Shown here: positions 17,704 to 27,170 of the stretch, in pieces
Numbering within the stretch: the first letter of the stretch is position 1
How the letters are laid out: each line of letters starts with the position of its first letter
NCBI RefSeq assembly: GCF_029814935.1
Contig: NZ_CP104582.1
Location: 3,410,001-3,474,000, forward strand
Reading direction: 5' to 3'
Length of the DNA: 64,000 nt
DNA from: Pseudomonas sp. GD03919
Lineage (GTDB): Bacteria > Pseudomonadota > Gammaproteobacteria > Pseudomonadales > Pseudomonadaceae
Made by a program: the position numbers and the translations under genes
Notes under the pieces: generated by a model
Database searches by the model: none
What the model saw: only the letters and a program-made list of their open reading frames with translations
Told to the model about the DNA's origin: nothing

Positions 17704-19860
17704 TCAGACGCGAAACTGATCCATCAGTCCCTGCTGATGATTGGCCAGGCGATTGAGGTTCTGGCTGACCTGAGCCGACTCCTGCGCCTGGGCGCTGATC
17801 GACTCGGTCACGTCACGGATCGAGGCGACGTTGCGGTTGATCTCCTCGGCGACCGAGCTCTGCTGCTCGGCGGCACTGGCGATCTGCAGGTTCATCTCGG
17901 TGATGGTGCTGACCGCCGCACTGATCCGGCGTAACGCTGCCACAGCCTGCTCGACCTGCTCGACGCTGCCCTGTGCCTGGCGATGACTGCTGTGCATGCT
18001 GCTGACCACTTCGCGGGTACCGCTCTGCAGGCCTTCGATCACCTGACGAATTTCCTCCACGGAGTCCTGAGTACGTCTGGCCAGGTTGCGAACTTCATCA
18101 GCGACCACGGCGAAGCCGCGTCCGGCATCGCCCGCGCGGGCGGCCTCGATGGCGGCATTGAGCGCCAGCAGATTGGTCTGCTCGGCGATCGAGCGGATCA
18201 CCTCCAGCACCGAGCCAATCTGCTCGCTGCTGCTGGCCAACCCCTCGACCTCCTGCATGGCGACGTTCATTTCACCGGCCAGCAACTCGATGCTGGTAGT
18301 GGTGGTGCCAATCACTTGGAGGCCTTCGTCGCTGGCCTGATCGGCGTTGCGCGCCGCTTCGGCGGCTTGTGCGGCGTTGTGCGCGACATCCTGGGCAGTG
18401 GCTCTCATTTCCTGGAAGGCGGTGGCCACCTGGTCGACCTCACGGTACTGCTGCTGCATGCCAGCACTGGTCTGGCTGGCAATGGCGGCCGACTGGTCGG
18501 CGGTACTGCGCGCGTCGAGCACGCTGCTTTTGACGTCGGCGATGATCGGCTGCAGCTTGTCGAGGAAGCGGTTGAACCAGCCCGCCAGTTCGCCCAATTC
18601 ATCCTGTTTGGCATAGTGCAGCCGCCGGGTCAGGTCGCCTTCACCGCTGGCGATATCCTTGAGCATCTGCGCCACGCCAAGGATCGGCCGGGTCACGCCG
18701 CGGGCAGTCAGCCACATCAGCAGCAAACCGGCGCCGACTGCCAGCAAGCCCAGCAGCAGACCGAACAGGCTGTCACTGGCACGGCGTTCGTCCAGTCGCT
18801 TGCCCAGAGTGGTCGCTCGCTCCAACAAGACCGACTTCGGCACCTCGAGCAACACGCTCCAGGCCTCGGCTTCGGGGATAGGTTTGAAGGGGCTGAGCTC
18901 ACGCAACATGTCGCCGTGCTCCAGCTCGGCGTCGCTACCCGCCCGGATCAGGCCACGCAGCTCGCCGGCATACTCGGCATAGGCCTTGTCCAGCGCCTGG
19001 CCGAGCAAGCTGCCGTCGCGACTGTGCCCGGCCAGCAGAGCCGCAGGGCTGAAGATGCTGACGTGGCCCTGCCCCTCGTACAGCTCGCGGTTGGCCTCCA
19101 GACTGATCTGCTGCAATCTGTCGAGACCGATATCGACGCCCATCACACCGATCACCCGGCCGTCCAGCTCCAGCGGGAAGGCGATGCTGGTCATCAATAC
19201 CGGCTTGCCATCCAGCTCGGCGTAATAAGGCTCCAGCACGCATGCCTTGCCGCTACGCAAGGCGCAGTGATAGCGGCGTCCATGCGGCGAGTCGCTGGTC
19301 TCGGCCAGGTGCTTCTCATCCATGACGCCGGCACGCAGGTCGCCAGGCTTGGGTTGAGTCCAGTACAGGGAGAAACGTCCAGCATCGTTGGTACCCAGGG
19401 TGCCGCCATAGGCGAACTCCGCGTCGCTGCCATCGAGGGCATCAGGTTCGAATACCACATAGAGACCGAGTAGATCGGAGTTGGCCTGCAGGCTGCTGTG
19501 TGCCTGGTAGGTCAGATCCTCGCGCAGATCGGAAGCCTCCACCCGACGCTTTTGCGCCTGCTCACGCAGGAACAGAATCTGCCGGGAAAAGCCTTTGCCG
19601 TACTGGTAGGCATCCATGAAATAACGCTGGATGCGCGCTGCCTGCAACTCGCCGCGCGCCTGCAGGCGCAACTTGGCACTGCTCTCCAGCATGCTCGCAC
19701 TGGCCTGGCCGACCAGTGCCGCACTACGCCCGGACTGATACTGGCTGGCACCGACCAACAGGGTCACGATGGCCAGCAGGCACAAGCCAGCCAGCAGAGT
19801 AATTCGCCACTGAATAGACAGACGGCCGTGCGGCATGAGCTTTGGATCGAGCTTACTCAT
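17704..19860 (-). CDS. Methyl-accepting chemotaxis protein with dCache-type sensor
   Basis: 718 residues. TM1 at about 15-37 ([22 protein letters not shown]), a periplasmic Cache region to about 370 ([40 protein letters not shown]), TM2 ([21 protein letters not shown]), a HAMP domain ([24 protein letters not shown]), then the signalling bundle with the conserved hairpin [38 protein letters not shown]. It steers the flagellar motor through CheW/CheA. The ATG at 19860 overlaps the stop of the MFS gene (ATGA), so translation is coupled. The context suggests an attractant related to aromatic acids or amines; the ligand is not visible. Confidence 0.92.
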   Translation of the reverse strand: MSKLDPKLMPHGRLSIQWRITLLAGLCLLAIVTLLVGASQYQSGRSAALVGQASASMLESSAKLRLQARGELQAARIQRYFMDAYQYGKGFSRQILFLREQAQKRRVEASDLREDLTYQAHSSLQANSDLLGLYVVFEPDALDGSDAEFAYGGTLGTNDAGRFSLYWTQPKPGDLRAGVMDEKHLAETSDSPHGRRYHCALRSGKACVLEPYYAELDGKPVLMTSIAFPLELDGRVIGVMGVDIGLDRLQQISLEANRELYEGQGHVSIFSPAALLAGHSRDGSLLGQALDKAYAEYAGELRGLIRAGSDAELEHGDMLRELSPFKPIPEAEAWSVLLEVPKSVLLERATTLGKRLDERRASDSLFGLLLGLLAVGAGLLLMWLTARGVTRPILGVAQMLKDIASGEGDLTRRLHYAKQDELGELAGWFNRFLDKLQPIIADVKSSVLDARSTADQSAAIASQTSAGMQQQYREVDQVATAFQEMRATAQDVAHNAAQAAEAARNADQASDEGLQVIGTTTTSIELLAGEMNVAMQEVEGLASSSEQIGSVLEVIRSIAEQTNLLALNAAIEAARAGDAGRGFAVVADEVRNLARRTQDSVEEIRQVIEGLQSGTREVVSSMHSSHRQAQGSVEQVEQAVAALRRISAAVSTITEMNLQIASAAEQQSSVAEEINRNVASIRDVTESISAQAQESAQVSQNLNRLANHQQGLMDQFRV

Positions 19861-21047
19861 ACGTTGCCCTCCCCAACCAGAGACAGGCGCAGCGCCAGCA
19901 TGCAGCCCAGACCGCAGGCGCCAATCACCATGGCCATCGGCAGCGGACTGCCATCGTGCAAGACACCGACCAGCGCGCTGCACAGGGTGCCGATAGCGAA
20001 CTGCGTGGCCACTGCCAGACCCGCGGCGGCGCCGGCCTGGCGCGAGAAGATCGACATCAGGCAGGCCAGGCAATTGGCGCCGATCATGCCGGTCACGCTG
20101 ACGTACATCAGCAGGCAAACAACCAATGCTGGCAAGCCGCCCCAGCCGCTACTCGCGCACAGCATCAGCAGCAAAGCCGCAACCAGAGTGATCGCAGAGC
20201 CGATGCCGAGCATGCGTTGCGAGCCAAGCCGGCGTACCAGACGGGCATTGGTGAAACTCATGAGCATGATGCCGCCGATGTTCAAGGCGAACAGCCAGCC
20301 ATACAGCTGCGGGGAAATCCCAAAGAAGCGGATGTAGACGAAAGGCGATGCGGTGATGAAGGCGAACATTCCGCCGAACGACAAGCCCATGCACAGGATG
20401 TAACCGACGGCCCGTGGCTGCCGGGCGATGTCCAGGTAGGCGCGAAACGCCAGCGCAATGGACGTACCGCGCGACTCTTGCCGATGGGTCTCGGGAATGC
20501 TACGCCACACCAGCAGCAGGCATATTCCGGCGAAGCCCAGGAGGATGACGAACAACACCCGCCAGCCACTCAGCAGAATCAGATAGCCGCCGAGCAAAGG
20601 CGCGATCAGCGTGGCGACCATGGTCACCTGCTGCATCAGCGACAGCACCCGTGCAGCGTCATTGAGGGGAAACAGATCACGCACGATGACCCGTGCCAGC
20701 ACCGAGGCAGCCGCACCACCCAGTGCCTGCAACAGGCGCCAGAAGATCAGTTGTTCAGGCGCGCTAGCCAGGGCACAACCCAGGCTGGAGAGCATGTACA
20801 GGGCAATACCGCCCAACAGCAAGGGACGCCGCCCGAAACGATCCGACAGCGGCCCATAGAACAGCATGCCAATGCTGAAACCGGCCAGGAACAGGCCGAT
20901 GGTCAATTGCACCTGGCCTTCGCTCGCACCCAGATCGCTGGCGATCAGCGGCAGGCTGGGCAGGTACATGTCGATCGACAAGGGGCCGAAGGCCACCAGG
21001 CTGGCGAGCAGGATGATCAAGCACCGTGGCTTGTTGACAAAAGACAT
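19857..21047 (-). CDS. Bcr/CflA-type drug-resistance MFS transporter
   Basis: 396 residues with 12 hydrophobic segments. [26 protein letters not shown] is the Bcr/CflA signature at the N-terminus; [16 protein letters not shown] is MFS motif [19 protein letters not shown] follows. It exports drugs or small metabolites by proton antiport. The start is 20 bp beyond the terminator of the TRAP operon, with GGAG upstream, so it needs its own promoter. Its stop overlaps the chemoreceptor start, making the two one operon, an unusual pairing. Confidence 0.88.
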   Translation of the reverse strand: MSFVNKPRCLIILLASLVAFGPLSIDMYLPSLPLIASDLGASEGQVQLTIGLFLAGFSIGMLFYGPLSDRFGRRPLLLGGIALYMLSSLGCALASAPEQLIFWRLLQALGGAAASVLARVIVRDLFPLNDAARVLSLMQQVTMVATLIAPLLGGYLILLSGWRVLFVILLGFAGICLLLVWRSIPETHRQESRGTSIALAFRAYLDIARQPRAVGYILCMGLSFGGMFAFITASPFVYIRFFGISPQLYGWLFALNIGGIMLMSFTNARLVRRLGSQRMLGIGSAITLVAALLLMLCASSGWGGLPALVVCLLMYVSVTGMIGANCLACLMSIFSRQAGAAAGLAVATQFAIGTLCSALVGVLHDGSPLPMAMVIGACGLGCMLALRLSLVGEGNV

Positions 21048-21066
21048 GCGGGCTCCAGCGAACGGT

Positions 21067-21092
21067 GAAAAAAAGCCGCCCGGAGGCGGCCA
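21067..21092 (-). terminator. Rho-independent terminator of the dctPQM operon
   Basis: On the minus strand GCCGCC-TCCG-GGCGGC is followed by seven T residues, 17 bp after the dctM stop. Confidence 0.85.
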
Positions 21093-21108
21093 AGATACAC
21101 AGTGGAGA

Positions 21109-22431
21109 TCAGAGCGTGAGCAGCCACAGGCTAATTCCGGGGAACGCCACCAGCAGCACGATGCGCAGCAAATCCGAACATAGGAATGGAATCACGCCTC
21201 GCGCAGTTTCCATCAGCGGCACATCACCTGCCGTGCGCTGCACAATCAACAGGTTCATGCCCATCGGCGGCGTGACCAGACCGATCTCCACCACCATCAG
21301 GGCAAGAATCCCGAACCAGATCGACTTATCCACCTGGGTCATGCCAAAGAAATCCAGGCCCATGATCACCGGGTAGAAGATCGGGATGGTCAGCAGGATC
21401 ATCGCCAGCGAGTCCATAACCATGCCGAGCAGCAGATAAAGCAAGAGGATCGCGATCAAGACCAGCATCGGTTCCATACCGCTAGCCAGCACCCAGGCAG
21501 CCAGCTCTGCAGGCATCTGCGTCAGAGCCAGGCCGGAGTTGAGCAGATCGGCGCCGAGCAGTACGAGGAAGATCATCGCCGAAGTTTCCGCCGTACCCAG
21601 CAGGCTGGCACGAATACCAGCCCAACGCATGCCGCCCTGGAACACAGCGAGCAGACCACAGGCCGCCGCGCCGATCGAAGCCGCTTCGGTGGGGTTCGAC
21701 CAACCGCCATAGATGCCGACGATGACCACGATGAACACGCCAATCACCGGTACCACACCGACGAAAGCCTTCAACCGTTCGGCCGGACTGGCCTTGGCTT
21801 GTTCATGCTCATGGTGACCTTCGCGAGCCACCATAATGCGCAGCACCAGCATGTAACCTACTACCGCAATCAACCCCGGAATCACCGCTGCAACGAACAG
21901 GCTGGCAATCGACTCCTGAGTCAGCACGGCGTAGATGATCAACGGTACCGACGGAGGGATCAGGATGCCCAGGGTACCGCCAGCCGCTACGGTGGCTGTG
22001 GCCAGGCGCCCGGAATAGTTGTAACGACGCAGCTCAGGCAGTGCGACATGGCTCATGGTGGCCGAGGTCGCCAACGAGGATCCACAGATCGCGCCGAAGC
22101 CCGCACATGCGCCAATCGCCGACATACCCATGCCGCCACGCCAATGACCGATGAAGGCCGCCGCGCAGCGGAAGATGGCCCGCGACAGACCACCATGAGT
22201 GGCGAACTGCCCCATCAGCACGAACAGCGGAATCACCGCCAGGTCGTAGTTGGACAGACGCGAATACACTAGGTTGTTGAGGGTGAACAGCAATGCCGAC
22301 AGATCACCATCATTGACCGCCCAGAAACAGGCGACACCGCCCACCATCATGGTGATGCCGATGTGTACGCGCAGCACCAGCAAGGTCATGGTGATGGCCA
22401 GTGCGATCAGACCGAGACTCAGACCGCTCAT
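21109..22431 (-). CDS. dctM: TRAP transporter large permease, DctM
   Basis: 440 residues with about 12 membrane segments. DctM landmarks are VLRVHIGITMMVGGVACF, LAVIPLFVLMGQFATHGGLS, GACAGFGAICGSSLATSATM, ATVAAGGTLGILIPPSVPLIIYAVLTQESI, and near the C-terminus FGILALMVVEIGLVTPPMGMNLLIV. It forms the sodium-driven elevator that accepts substrate from DctP together with DctQ. The ATG at 22431 overlaps the dctQ stop (ATGA), giving coupled translation. With the orphan DctP proteins at 2550 and 14340, this is the only complete TRAP membrane unit in the window and may serve all three. Confidence 0.93.
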   Translation of the reverse strand: MSGLSLGLIALAITMTLLVLRVHIGITMMVGGVACFWAVNDGDLSALLFTLNNLVYSRLSNYDLAVIPLFVLMGQFATHGGLSRAIFRCAAAFIGHWRGGMGMSAIGACAGFGAICGSSLATSATMSHVALPELRRYNYSGRLATATVAAGGTLGILIPPSVPLIIYAVLTQESIASLFVAAVIPGLIAVVGYMLVLRIMVAREGHHEHEQAKASPAERLKAFVGVVPVIGVFIVVIVGIYGGWSNPTEAASIGAAACGLLAVFQGGMRWAGIRASLLGTAETSAMIFLVLLGADLLNSGLALTQMPAELAAWVLASGMEPMLVLIAILLLYLLLGMVMDSLAMILLTIPIFYPVIMGLDFFGMTQVDKSIWFGILALMVVEIGLVTPPMGMNLLIVQRTAGDVPLMETARGVIPFLCSDLLRIVLLVAFPGISLWLLTL

Positions 22432-22961
22432 GGACGACCTCCGGGACGATGGTACAACTCGAATACACGCGCGAACGCGCAAAGGGCTAGCAGCATCAGG
22501 CTGGGTACGATCAGCAGCAGGGGAATCCACAGCGGAATCGAAAGCAGTGTCGAGACTTCACCGTACTCCAGGTTGTCGAACATCTGCAGGCCTGTACGCC
22601 AGGCCAGCACCAATGCCACTAGCAGACAAGCGAGATGGGCGAAGGTATCCAGCAGACGCCGCAACGAGCTGGAAATACTCAGAGTGAAAGCGTCCACCTT
22701 AATATGCGCACCACGCAGTTCGCATAGCGGCAGGAACGCGGCAATGGCGATGGCGGAACCGATTTCCATCAGCTCGATATCACCACGAATAGGGGCGGAC
22801 AACAGCTTGCGGCCGACGATGGAAACCAGCGACATGCCAATGAGTAATAGCAGCAGCATGCCACCGGCCAGGGCAAAGCCCTGGGCCGGATAGTACAGGG
22901 CACGGTACAAGCGACCGTGACCTGCGGGCGAACTGCCGTCAAAAGACAGCGACTCGTTCAT
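22428..22961 (-). CDS. dctQ: TRAP transporter small permease, DctQ
   Basis: 177 residues, four membrane segments: GFALAGGMLLLLLIGMSLVSIVGRKL, then the conserved GDIELMEIGSAIAIAAFLPLCELRGAHIKVD, AHLACLLVALVLAWRTG and PLWIPLLLIVPSLMLLALCAF. This is the standard DctQ plan with the charged amphipathic link E-L-R-G-x-H-I-x-V-D. It pairs with DctM in the inner membrane. The gene begins 8 bp after the dctP stop. Confidence 0.92.
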   Translation of the reverse strand: MNESLSFDGSSPAGHGRLYRALYYPAQGFALAGGMLLLLLIGMSLVSIVGRKLLSAPIRGDIELMEIGSAIAIAAFLPLCELRGAHIKVDAFTLSISSSLRRLLDTFAHLACLLVALVLAWRTGLQMFDNLEYGEVSTLLSIPLWIPLLLIVPSLMLLALCAFARVFELYHRPGGRP

Positions 22962-22969
22962 GATCAGGA

Positions 22970-23992
22970 TTACCGATTGTCAGAGGCCAGATTACGCACA
23001 CCTTCGACCAGCGCCTTGCCGTCGAGCTTCCTGCCATTAGCCTCGCTGATCCATTGTTCCACAGCACTGTTCGATGCTTTCTGCATCTCGGCATAGGCTG
23101 CCGGCTCGATGCTGATCAGACCTTCAGTTGCAGTACCCGCCTCGGCCGCTTCGGTGGCTTTGTCCCAGGCTTCAGCGAAACGCTCGGAAAGTGCCTTGCC
23201 GCTGTTGCGTTCGATGATCTGCTGCAGGTCGGCCGGCAGGCTGTCGAACTTGCTCTGGTTCATCAGCATGGTCAGTACGGTGTAACCGAAGGCCGGTTGC
23301 CCTTCCGGAGTGACGCTGTGGAACTGGGTCACTTCATCTAGCTTGGTGGCCGGTACCACTTCCCAGGCTGCCAACGCGCCATCGACCACGCCTTTGGAAA
23401 TGGCTTCGGTCATCTGTGCCGGCGGCATGCTCACCGGAGTCGCGCCCAGGCTTTCGATGGTTTTCGCCGCAGTGCGGCTGGAGGCTCGCAGCTTCAGACC
23501 CTTGAGGTCGGCCAGTGAATTCACCTGCTTGCCACGGGTGTGCAGGCTCATGCCGCCATCACCGTGTACCACCAGCACCTTGTAGCCCTTGAAGTCTTCC
23601 TTGGCGTACTGCTCGTAGAAGTCCCAGATGATCGCGTTGCCCACCTTGCCGCCGTAAGGCAGGACGAAAGGCAGCTCCAGCGCTTCGACACGGGGGAATT
23701 TGCCGGCCGAATAGGCAGGTGCCGTCCAGACGATGTCGGCTACACCATTGCGCGCCATGTCAGCCAGTTTGGCTGGCGTGCCACCGAGCTGCATCGACGG
23801 ATAGATCTGGCATTTGATACGCCCCTGCGACTCTTCATCCAACTGGGCGCACCAGGGTTCGATGATGTTGGCTTGAGCATTGGAAGTGGAAGGCAGGAAG
23901 TGAGCGATCTTGAGGGTCGTCGTCTGAGCCTGAGCAGAGGCGGCAGCAACAGCCATAGTCACGCACAACAGGGTGGTGTGTAGATGTTTCAT
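22970..23992 (-). CDS. dctP: TRAP transporter substrate-binding protein, DctP, of the dctPQM operon
   Basis: 340 residues with signal peptide MKHLHTTLLCVTMAVAAASA and the landmarks IAHFLPSTSN, IYPSMQLGGTPAKLADM, KGLKLRASSRTAAKTIE and EAISKGVVDGALAAWE. First gene of the dctPQM operon that stands between the HPA hydroxylase genes and the hpa operon, with a porin gene divergent, so HPA or a related phenylacetate is the likely cargo. The ATG at 23992 is used because the signal peptide starts here and a CA motif and a ribosome-binding site (GGAG) precede it. Confidence 0.92.
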   Translation of the reverse strand: MKHLHTTLLCVTMAVAAASAQAQTTTLKIAHFLPSTSNAQANIIEPWCAQLDEESQGRIKCQIYPSMQLGGTPAKLADMARNGVADIVWTAPAYSAGKFPRVEALELPFVLPYGGKVGNAIIWDFYEQYAKEDFKGYKVLVVHGDGGMSLHTRGKQVNSLADLKGLKLRASSRTAAKTIESLGATPVSMPPAQMTEAISKGVVDGALAAWEVVPATKLDEVTQFHSVTPEGQPAFGYTVLTMLMNQSKFDSLPADLQQIIERNSGKALSERFAEAWDKATEAAEAGTATEGLISIEPAAYAEMQKASNSAVEQWISEANGRKLDGKALVEGVRNLASDNR

Positions 23993-24002
23993 GGATAGCT
24001 CC

Positions 24003-24018
24003 GTTTTGTTGTTGTAAC
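24003..24018 (-). promoter_or_regulatory. Candidate Hfq/Crc (CA) motif before dctPQM
   Basis: The minus strand reads GTTACAACAACAAAAC 11-26 bases before the dctP ATG at 23992, with overlapping AANAANAA matches. Confidence 0.5.
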
Positions 24019-24063
24019 CATGCACTCGCTGGCGCGGCGCTGGCCTGGGTAAAGCGCTATTAC

Positions 24064-24077
24064 GTTAATAAGCTAAC
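24064..24077. promoter_or_regulatory. Candidate operator GTTA-N6-TAAC
   Basis: GTTAATAAGCTAAC, extended by one base pair each side to CGTTA...TAACG, 71 bp upstream of the dctPQM operon. Perfect half-sites of a MarR-like operator. Confidence 0.45.
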
Positions 24078-24239
24078 GAACTCGCAGAGTTTGTCAATCA
24101 CCACCTAGGTCTAGGCAAATTTTCAGATACGCCAGGATCGGCCAGAGAAATAAAAATATCCCTTTATAATCAGCACTTTATTCTCAATTCACCATCACCA
24201 ACACATGTAAAAAAACATCAACACCCCCTGCAAGGCATT

Positions 24240-24253
24240 GTTAATATGTTAAT
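24240..24253. promoter_or_regulatory. Candidate operator GTTA-N6-TAAT
   Basis: GTTAATATGTTAAT lies 82 bp upstream of the porin start and differs by one base from the site before hpaG1 (GTTAATATATTAAT). Confidence 0.5.
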
Positions 24254-24327
24254 CGAGTGCTAGGTTTTTCCTGCCATTCCCGTGCTGAAGGGACAGCACG
24301 GGAGGCTTCCAAAACAGCCTCAGAGAT

Positions 24328-24335
24328 AAAAACAA
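24328..24335 (+). promoter_or_regulatory. Candidate Hfq/Crc (CA) motif at the porin start codon
   Basis: AAAAACAA runs into the ATG at 24335 and fits AANAANAA; there is no strong Shine-Dalgarno sequence, so a bound Hfq/Crc complex would cover the start. Confidence 0.4.
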
Positions 24336-25588
24336 TGATCAGGAAATCCTACTCCCCACAGCTGCTTGCCGGCCTGCTCGCGGCTTCCGGCGCGATCAGC
24401 AGCAGCACCTTCGCCGCACTTATCGAAGACAGCAAAGCCAGCCTTGAGCTGCGCAACATGTACCTCAATCGTGATTACCGCGAACCCGGCACGGCCACTT
24501 CCTACGGTGAAGTGTGGGCACAAGGCTTCATCGCGCGTTTCGAGTCTGGCTATACGGAAGGCACGGTAGGCTTCGGCGCCGATCTGACCGGCATGCTCGG
24601 CCTGCGCCTGGATTCCGGTAAGGGTCGTGTCAACGGCGCCAGCGGCGGCGGTGGTATCGGCATGCTGCCGCTGGAAAGCGACGGCAGCCCGGTAGACGAC
24701 TACAGCGAACTGGGCGTGACCGCCAAAGCGCGCATCTCCAAGAGCACTCTGCACCTGGGCACCCTGCAACCGGTACTACCGGTCGTGCAGTACAACAACA
24801 CCCGCCTGCTGCCGGGCAACTACAGCGGCGCGATGATCACCTCGCAGGAAATCGACGGCCTGACCCTGCACGCCGCGCGCCTCACCGAGTACAACCTGCG
24901 CGACCAGAGCCATCGCCAGGACTTCCCCAATGACATCGACAACTTCGATTTACTTGGCGGCAGCTACACCTTCAATCCGCAGTTGACCGCCAGCTACTAC
25001 TACGGTCGCTACGACAACACTTACAAGCAGCACTTCGCCGGCCTGGTGCATACCCTGCCGCTGGGTGAAGGCCTGAGCCTGCGCAGTGACCTGCGCTACT
25101 TCCAGACCGACTACGACGCCAGCGGCGTAGGCAACAACCGCTTCCTCAACGGCATGTTCACCCTCAGTGCCGGTGCGCACAAATTCGCTGCTGGCTTCCA
25201 GAACATGTCCGGTGACTCGGTACTCGGCGTGATCACCGGCTCCGATCCGTACAGCACCAACCTGTCCACCTACTGGACCTTCAACCGGCAGAACGAAGAT
25301 GCCTGGCAACTGCGCTACGACTATGACTTCGCCGGCCTGGGCATCCCCGGTCTGACCTTCATGAGTCGTTACATCAGCGGCTACAACATCGAGAGCACTG
25401 CCGGCAACGATGGCAAGGAATGGGAGCGCAACAGCGACCTGATTTATACCTTCCAGAACAGCACGCTCAAGGGCCTGCGCGTACACCTGCGGAACGTCAC
25501 CTACCGCGCCAACCAGGTAACTGGCCCAGGTGCCATCGACATCGACGAAAACCGCGTGATCGTCAGCTACACCCTGCCTCTGCTCTAA
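24335..25588 (+). CDS. OprD-family outer-membrane porin
   Basis: 417 residues. Signal peptide MIRKSYSPQLLAGLLAASGAISSSTFA, then the OprD start FIEDSKASLELRNMYLNRDYRE-like pattern (LIEDSKASLELRNMYLNRDY), FESGYTEGTVGFGADLTGMLGLRLD, SELGVTAKARISKSTLHLGTL and a C-terminal strand ending in an aromatic-poor YTLPLL. This is an 18-strand specific channel of the OccD/OccK group, which take up amino and aromatic acids. It is divergent from dctPQM with which it shares a control region, so it is the likely outer-membrane entry for HPA-type acids. The ATG at 24335 begins the signal peptide; the upstream in-frame ATG at 24257 does not. Confidence 0.9.
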   Translation: MIRKSYSPQLLAGLLAASGAISSSTFAALIEDSKASLELRNMYLNRDYREPGTATSYGEVWAQGFIARFESGYTEGTVGFGADLTGMLGLRLDSGKGRVNGASGGGGIGMLPLESDGSPVDDYSELGVTAKARISKSTLHLGTLQPVLPVVQYNNTRLLPGNYSGAMITSQEIDGLTLHAARLTEYNLRDQSHRQDFPNDIDNFDLLGGSYTFNPQLTASYYYGRYDNTYKQHFAGLVHTLPLGEGLSLRSDLRYFQTDYDASGVGNNRFLNGMFTLSAGAHKFAAGFQNMSGDSVLGVITGSDPYSTNLSTYWTFNRQNEDAWQLRYDYDFAGLGIPGLTFMSRYISGYNIESTAGNDGKEWERNSDLIYTFQNSTLKGLRVHLRNVTYRANQVTGPGAIDIDENRVIVSYTLPLL

Positions 25589-25596
25589 TGCAGAGC

Positions 25597-25623
25597 AAGC
25601 CCGGCAGATCATCTGCCGGGCTT
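25597..25623 (+). terminator. Terminator-like hairpin after the porin gene
   Basis: AAGCCCGGCAG / CTGCCGGGCTT forms an 11-bp stem around a 5-base loop, 8 bp after the porin stop. The T-tract is short (CTTCAT), so it may serve both converging genes. Confidence 0.65.
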
Positions 25624-25649
25624 CATGGACATGCGCCCTCCCCCAAGAT

Positions 25650-25671
25650 AGCGGACAAGTCCGCTCCCACA
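25650..25671. repeat. REP palindrome
   Basis: AGCGGACAAGTCCGCT is a palindrome followed by CCCAC, one copy of the Pseudomonas REP seen also at 9177 and 31461. Confidence 0.6.
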
Positions 25672-25715
25672 GTGGCATTGCTCCATGATTGCTCCTGTTA
25701 CGCCAGCACAGGGCT

Positions 25716-26627
25716 TCACGCCCCGAAGTCGACACTCCGGCTGCGCTGACGATACTCGCCCGGAGTGATGCCGCCATGGCGGGAGAAGAAGCGGCTGAAA
25801 TAGGCCGGGTCTTTGAAACCCAGCTGATAGCAGATCTCGTTGACGCTGCTACCGGTGAACAACAGCAAGCGCTTGGCCTCCTGCATCAATCGCTCGAACA
25901 CCAGCCGCTTGGACGGCATGTCAGCGATTCGTCGACAGACATCGTTCAGGCGCGCCTCGGTCACACCCAGCAACCGCGCATACTCGTGCAACGGCAGATG
26001 CTCCAGATAGTGCCTCTCGATCTGCATATTGAAGCGCTGAAAGATCTGCAGATCCTCACGCCGAGCCGGCTGCGCAGAAAGCGAACGGGTGGACAGCCGC
26101 AGCAGGCTGATGAAGATCAGCCGGGTCAGCGCCTCCATGCTAGACGCGCGCCCTGGCCGGGTGTCAGAGAACTCGTCACGCAACTGATCGAACAACAGAT
26201 TCAGCCGCACCACTTCGCCGTGGTAAGCCTCACCCAGATCGCCAACGGCAACACAGATTGGCGCGATCTGCGCACCACCAGTCAAGCCAACGGTCTCTTC
26301 GAGCAGCGGCCAGACCAGTTGCTGGCGCACGGTCAGCACATGACCATCACTCTCGGCATCGGTGACGAAGGCATGCGGAATGGTCGGCGGCGTAAGGAAG
26401 AACATCGGCCCTTCCTGCACGTAACGCTGGTCGTCCAGGTAGACACGCACGCTACCGCTCTTGACGTAGTGCACCTGGAAGAAACGGTCATGCCGATGCA
26501 CCGGCATATTGCGTCCGAAAAAATCGGCCAGCCTGCCCAGTTCGTCGTAATGCACATCAGAGTCGGCATAACGCTGGTCGTAGACCTGCCCGATATTGAT
26601 GTTGGGGATGGGTTGCGAATTACTCAT
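25716..26627 (-). CDS. hpaA: 4-Hydroxyphenylacetate catabolism activator HpaA (AraC family)
   Basis: 303 residues. N-terminal cupin-like sensor (IGQVYDQRYADSDVHYDELGRLADFFGRNMPVHRHDRFFQVHYVKSGSVRV), closely following the HpaA pattern, then two helix-turn-helix motifs (HEYARLLGVTEARLNDVCRRIADMPSKRLV and SSVNEICYQLGFKDPAYFSRFFSRHGGITPGEYRQ). In E. coli W HpaA senses HPA and activates the hydroxylase genes. Here the likely target is the C1/C2 hydroxylase or the transport genes. It is transcribed toward the porin terminator and follows hpaR on the same strand by about 120 bp. Confidence 0.88.
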   Translation of the reverse strand: MSNSQPIPNINIGQVYDQRYADSDVHYDELGRLADFFGRNMPVHRHDRFFQVHYVKSGSVRVYLDDQRYVQEGPMFFLTPPTIPHAFVTDAESDGHVLTVRQQLVWPLLEETVGLTGGAQIAPICVAVGDLGEAYHGEVVRLNLLFDQLRDEFSDTRPGRASSMEALTRLIFISLLRLSTRSLSAQPARREDLQIFQRFNMQIERHYLEHLPLHEYARLLGVTEARLNDVCRRIADMPSKRLVFERLMQEAKRLLLFTGSSVNEICYQLGFKDPAYFSRFFSRHGGITPGEYRQRSRSVDFGA

Positions 26628-26747
26628 GGCCGGCCCTCCGGGTTTCTCTGGCGCGGGGCGCCGCCTCGCACCCGATCAGGCATTCCCGAATGCATCGGGG
26701 CTGCGCAGCGAGACTTGCCCATGAAACTTGCCGCCTGTAGCCGCTCG

Positions 26748-27170
26748 TCAGGGCTTGACCTGCTTCAACTCGTTGAGCAAGCCCAGCAACTGCTGCAGTT
26801 TCTCGTCACCGAACTGCCCAAGCAGCCGCTGATAGTTACGCTCCATGTCCTCGCTCATGGAGATGAAGCACTGCTGCCCCTGCTCGGTCAGCCCGACGAA
26901 GACACGCCGCTGATCCTGTGCCGACTTCCAGCGGCGAACCAAACCATCGCGCTCCATGCGTGACAACACGCCGGTCATGCTCGGTTTGAGGATGCAGGCC
27001 TGATTGGCCAGTTGATGGATTTCCATTTCACCGGACTGGCGCAGGATTCGAATGATCCGCCACTGCTGCTCGGTTAGCCCTTGCTGATTGAGCGAGGGGC
27101 GAAAGAAGCCCATGGCTGCTTCACGCGCCTGCAGCAGGGTCAAGGTCAATGAGGGACGAGGGGCGGCCAT
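26748..27170 (-). CDS. hpaR: Homoprotocatechuate degradation operon repressor HpaR (MarR family)
   Basis: 140 residues. The sequence follows HpaR almost throughout: TLLQAREAAMGFFRPSLNQQGLTEQQWRIIRIL, HQLANQACILKPSMTGVLSRMERDGLV with the DNA-recognition helix, then the wing SAQDQRRVFVGLTEQG and the C-terminal dimer helix. HpaR represses the meta-cleavage operon until HPA, 3-HPA or homoprotocatechuate is bound. It is divergent from hpaG1 across 319 bp, the classical arrangement, and a GTTA-N6-TAAT palindrome lies in that gap. Confidence 0.92.
   Translation of the reverse strand: MAAPRPSLTLTLLQAREAAMGFFRPSLNQQGLTEQQWRIIRILRQSGEMEIHQLANQACILKPSMTGVLSRMERDGLVRRWKSAQDQRRVFVGLTEQGQQCFISMSEDMERNYQRLLGQFGDEKLQQLLGLLNELKQVKP

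Larger units (their letters stand above)
24019..24334. other. AT-rich divergent control region between dctPQM and oprD
   Basis: About 315 bp without a gene and clearly richer in A/T than its surroundings. It contains two GTTA-N6-TAA(C/T) palindromes and poly-A/T runs that could be promoter or bending sequences. It probably holds both divergent promoters. Confidence 0.6.

Noticed and set aside
17983..19473. A 496-codon plus-strand frame opposite the chemoreceptor
   Set aside because: Shadow frame; the minus-strand protein has complete Cache, HAMP and signalling domains.
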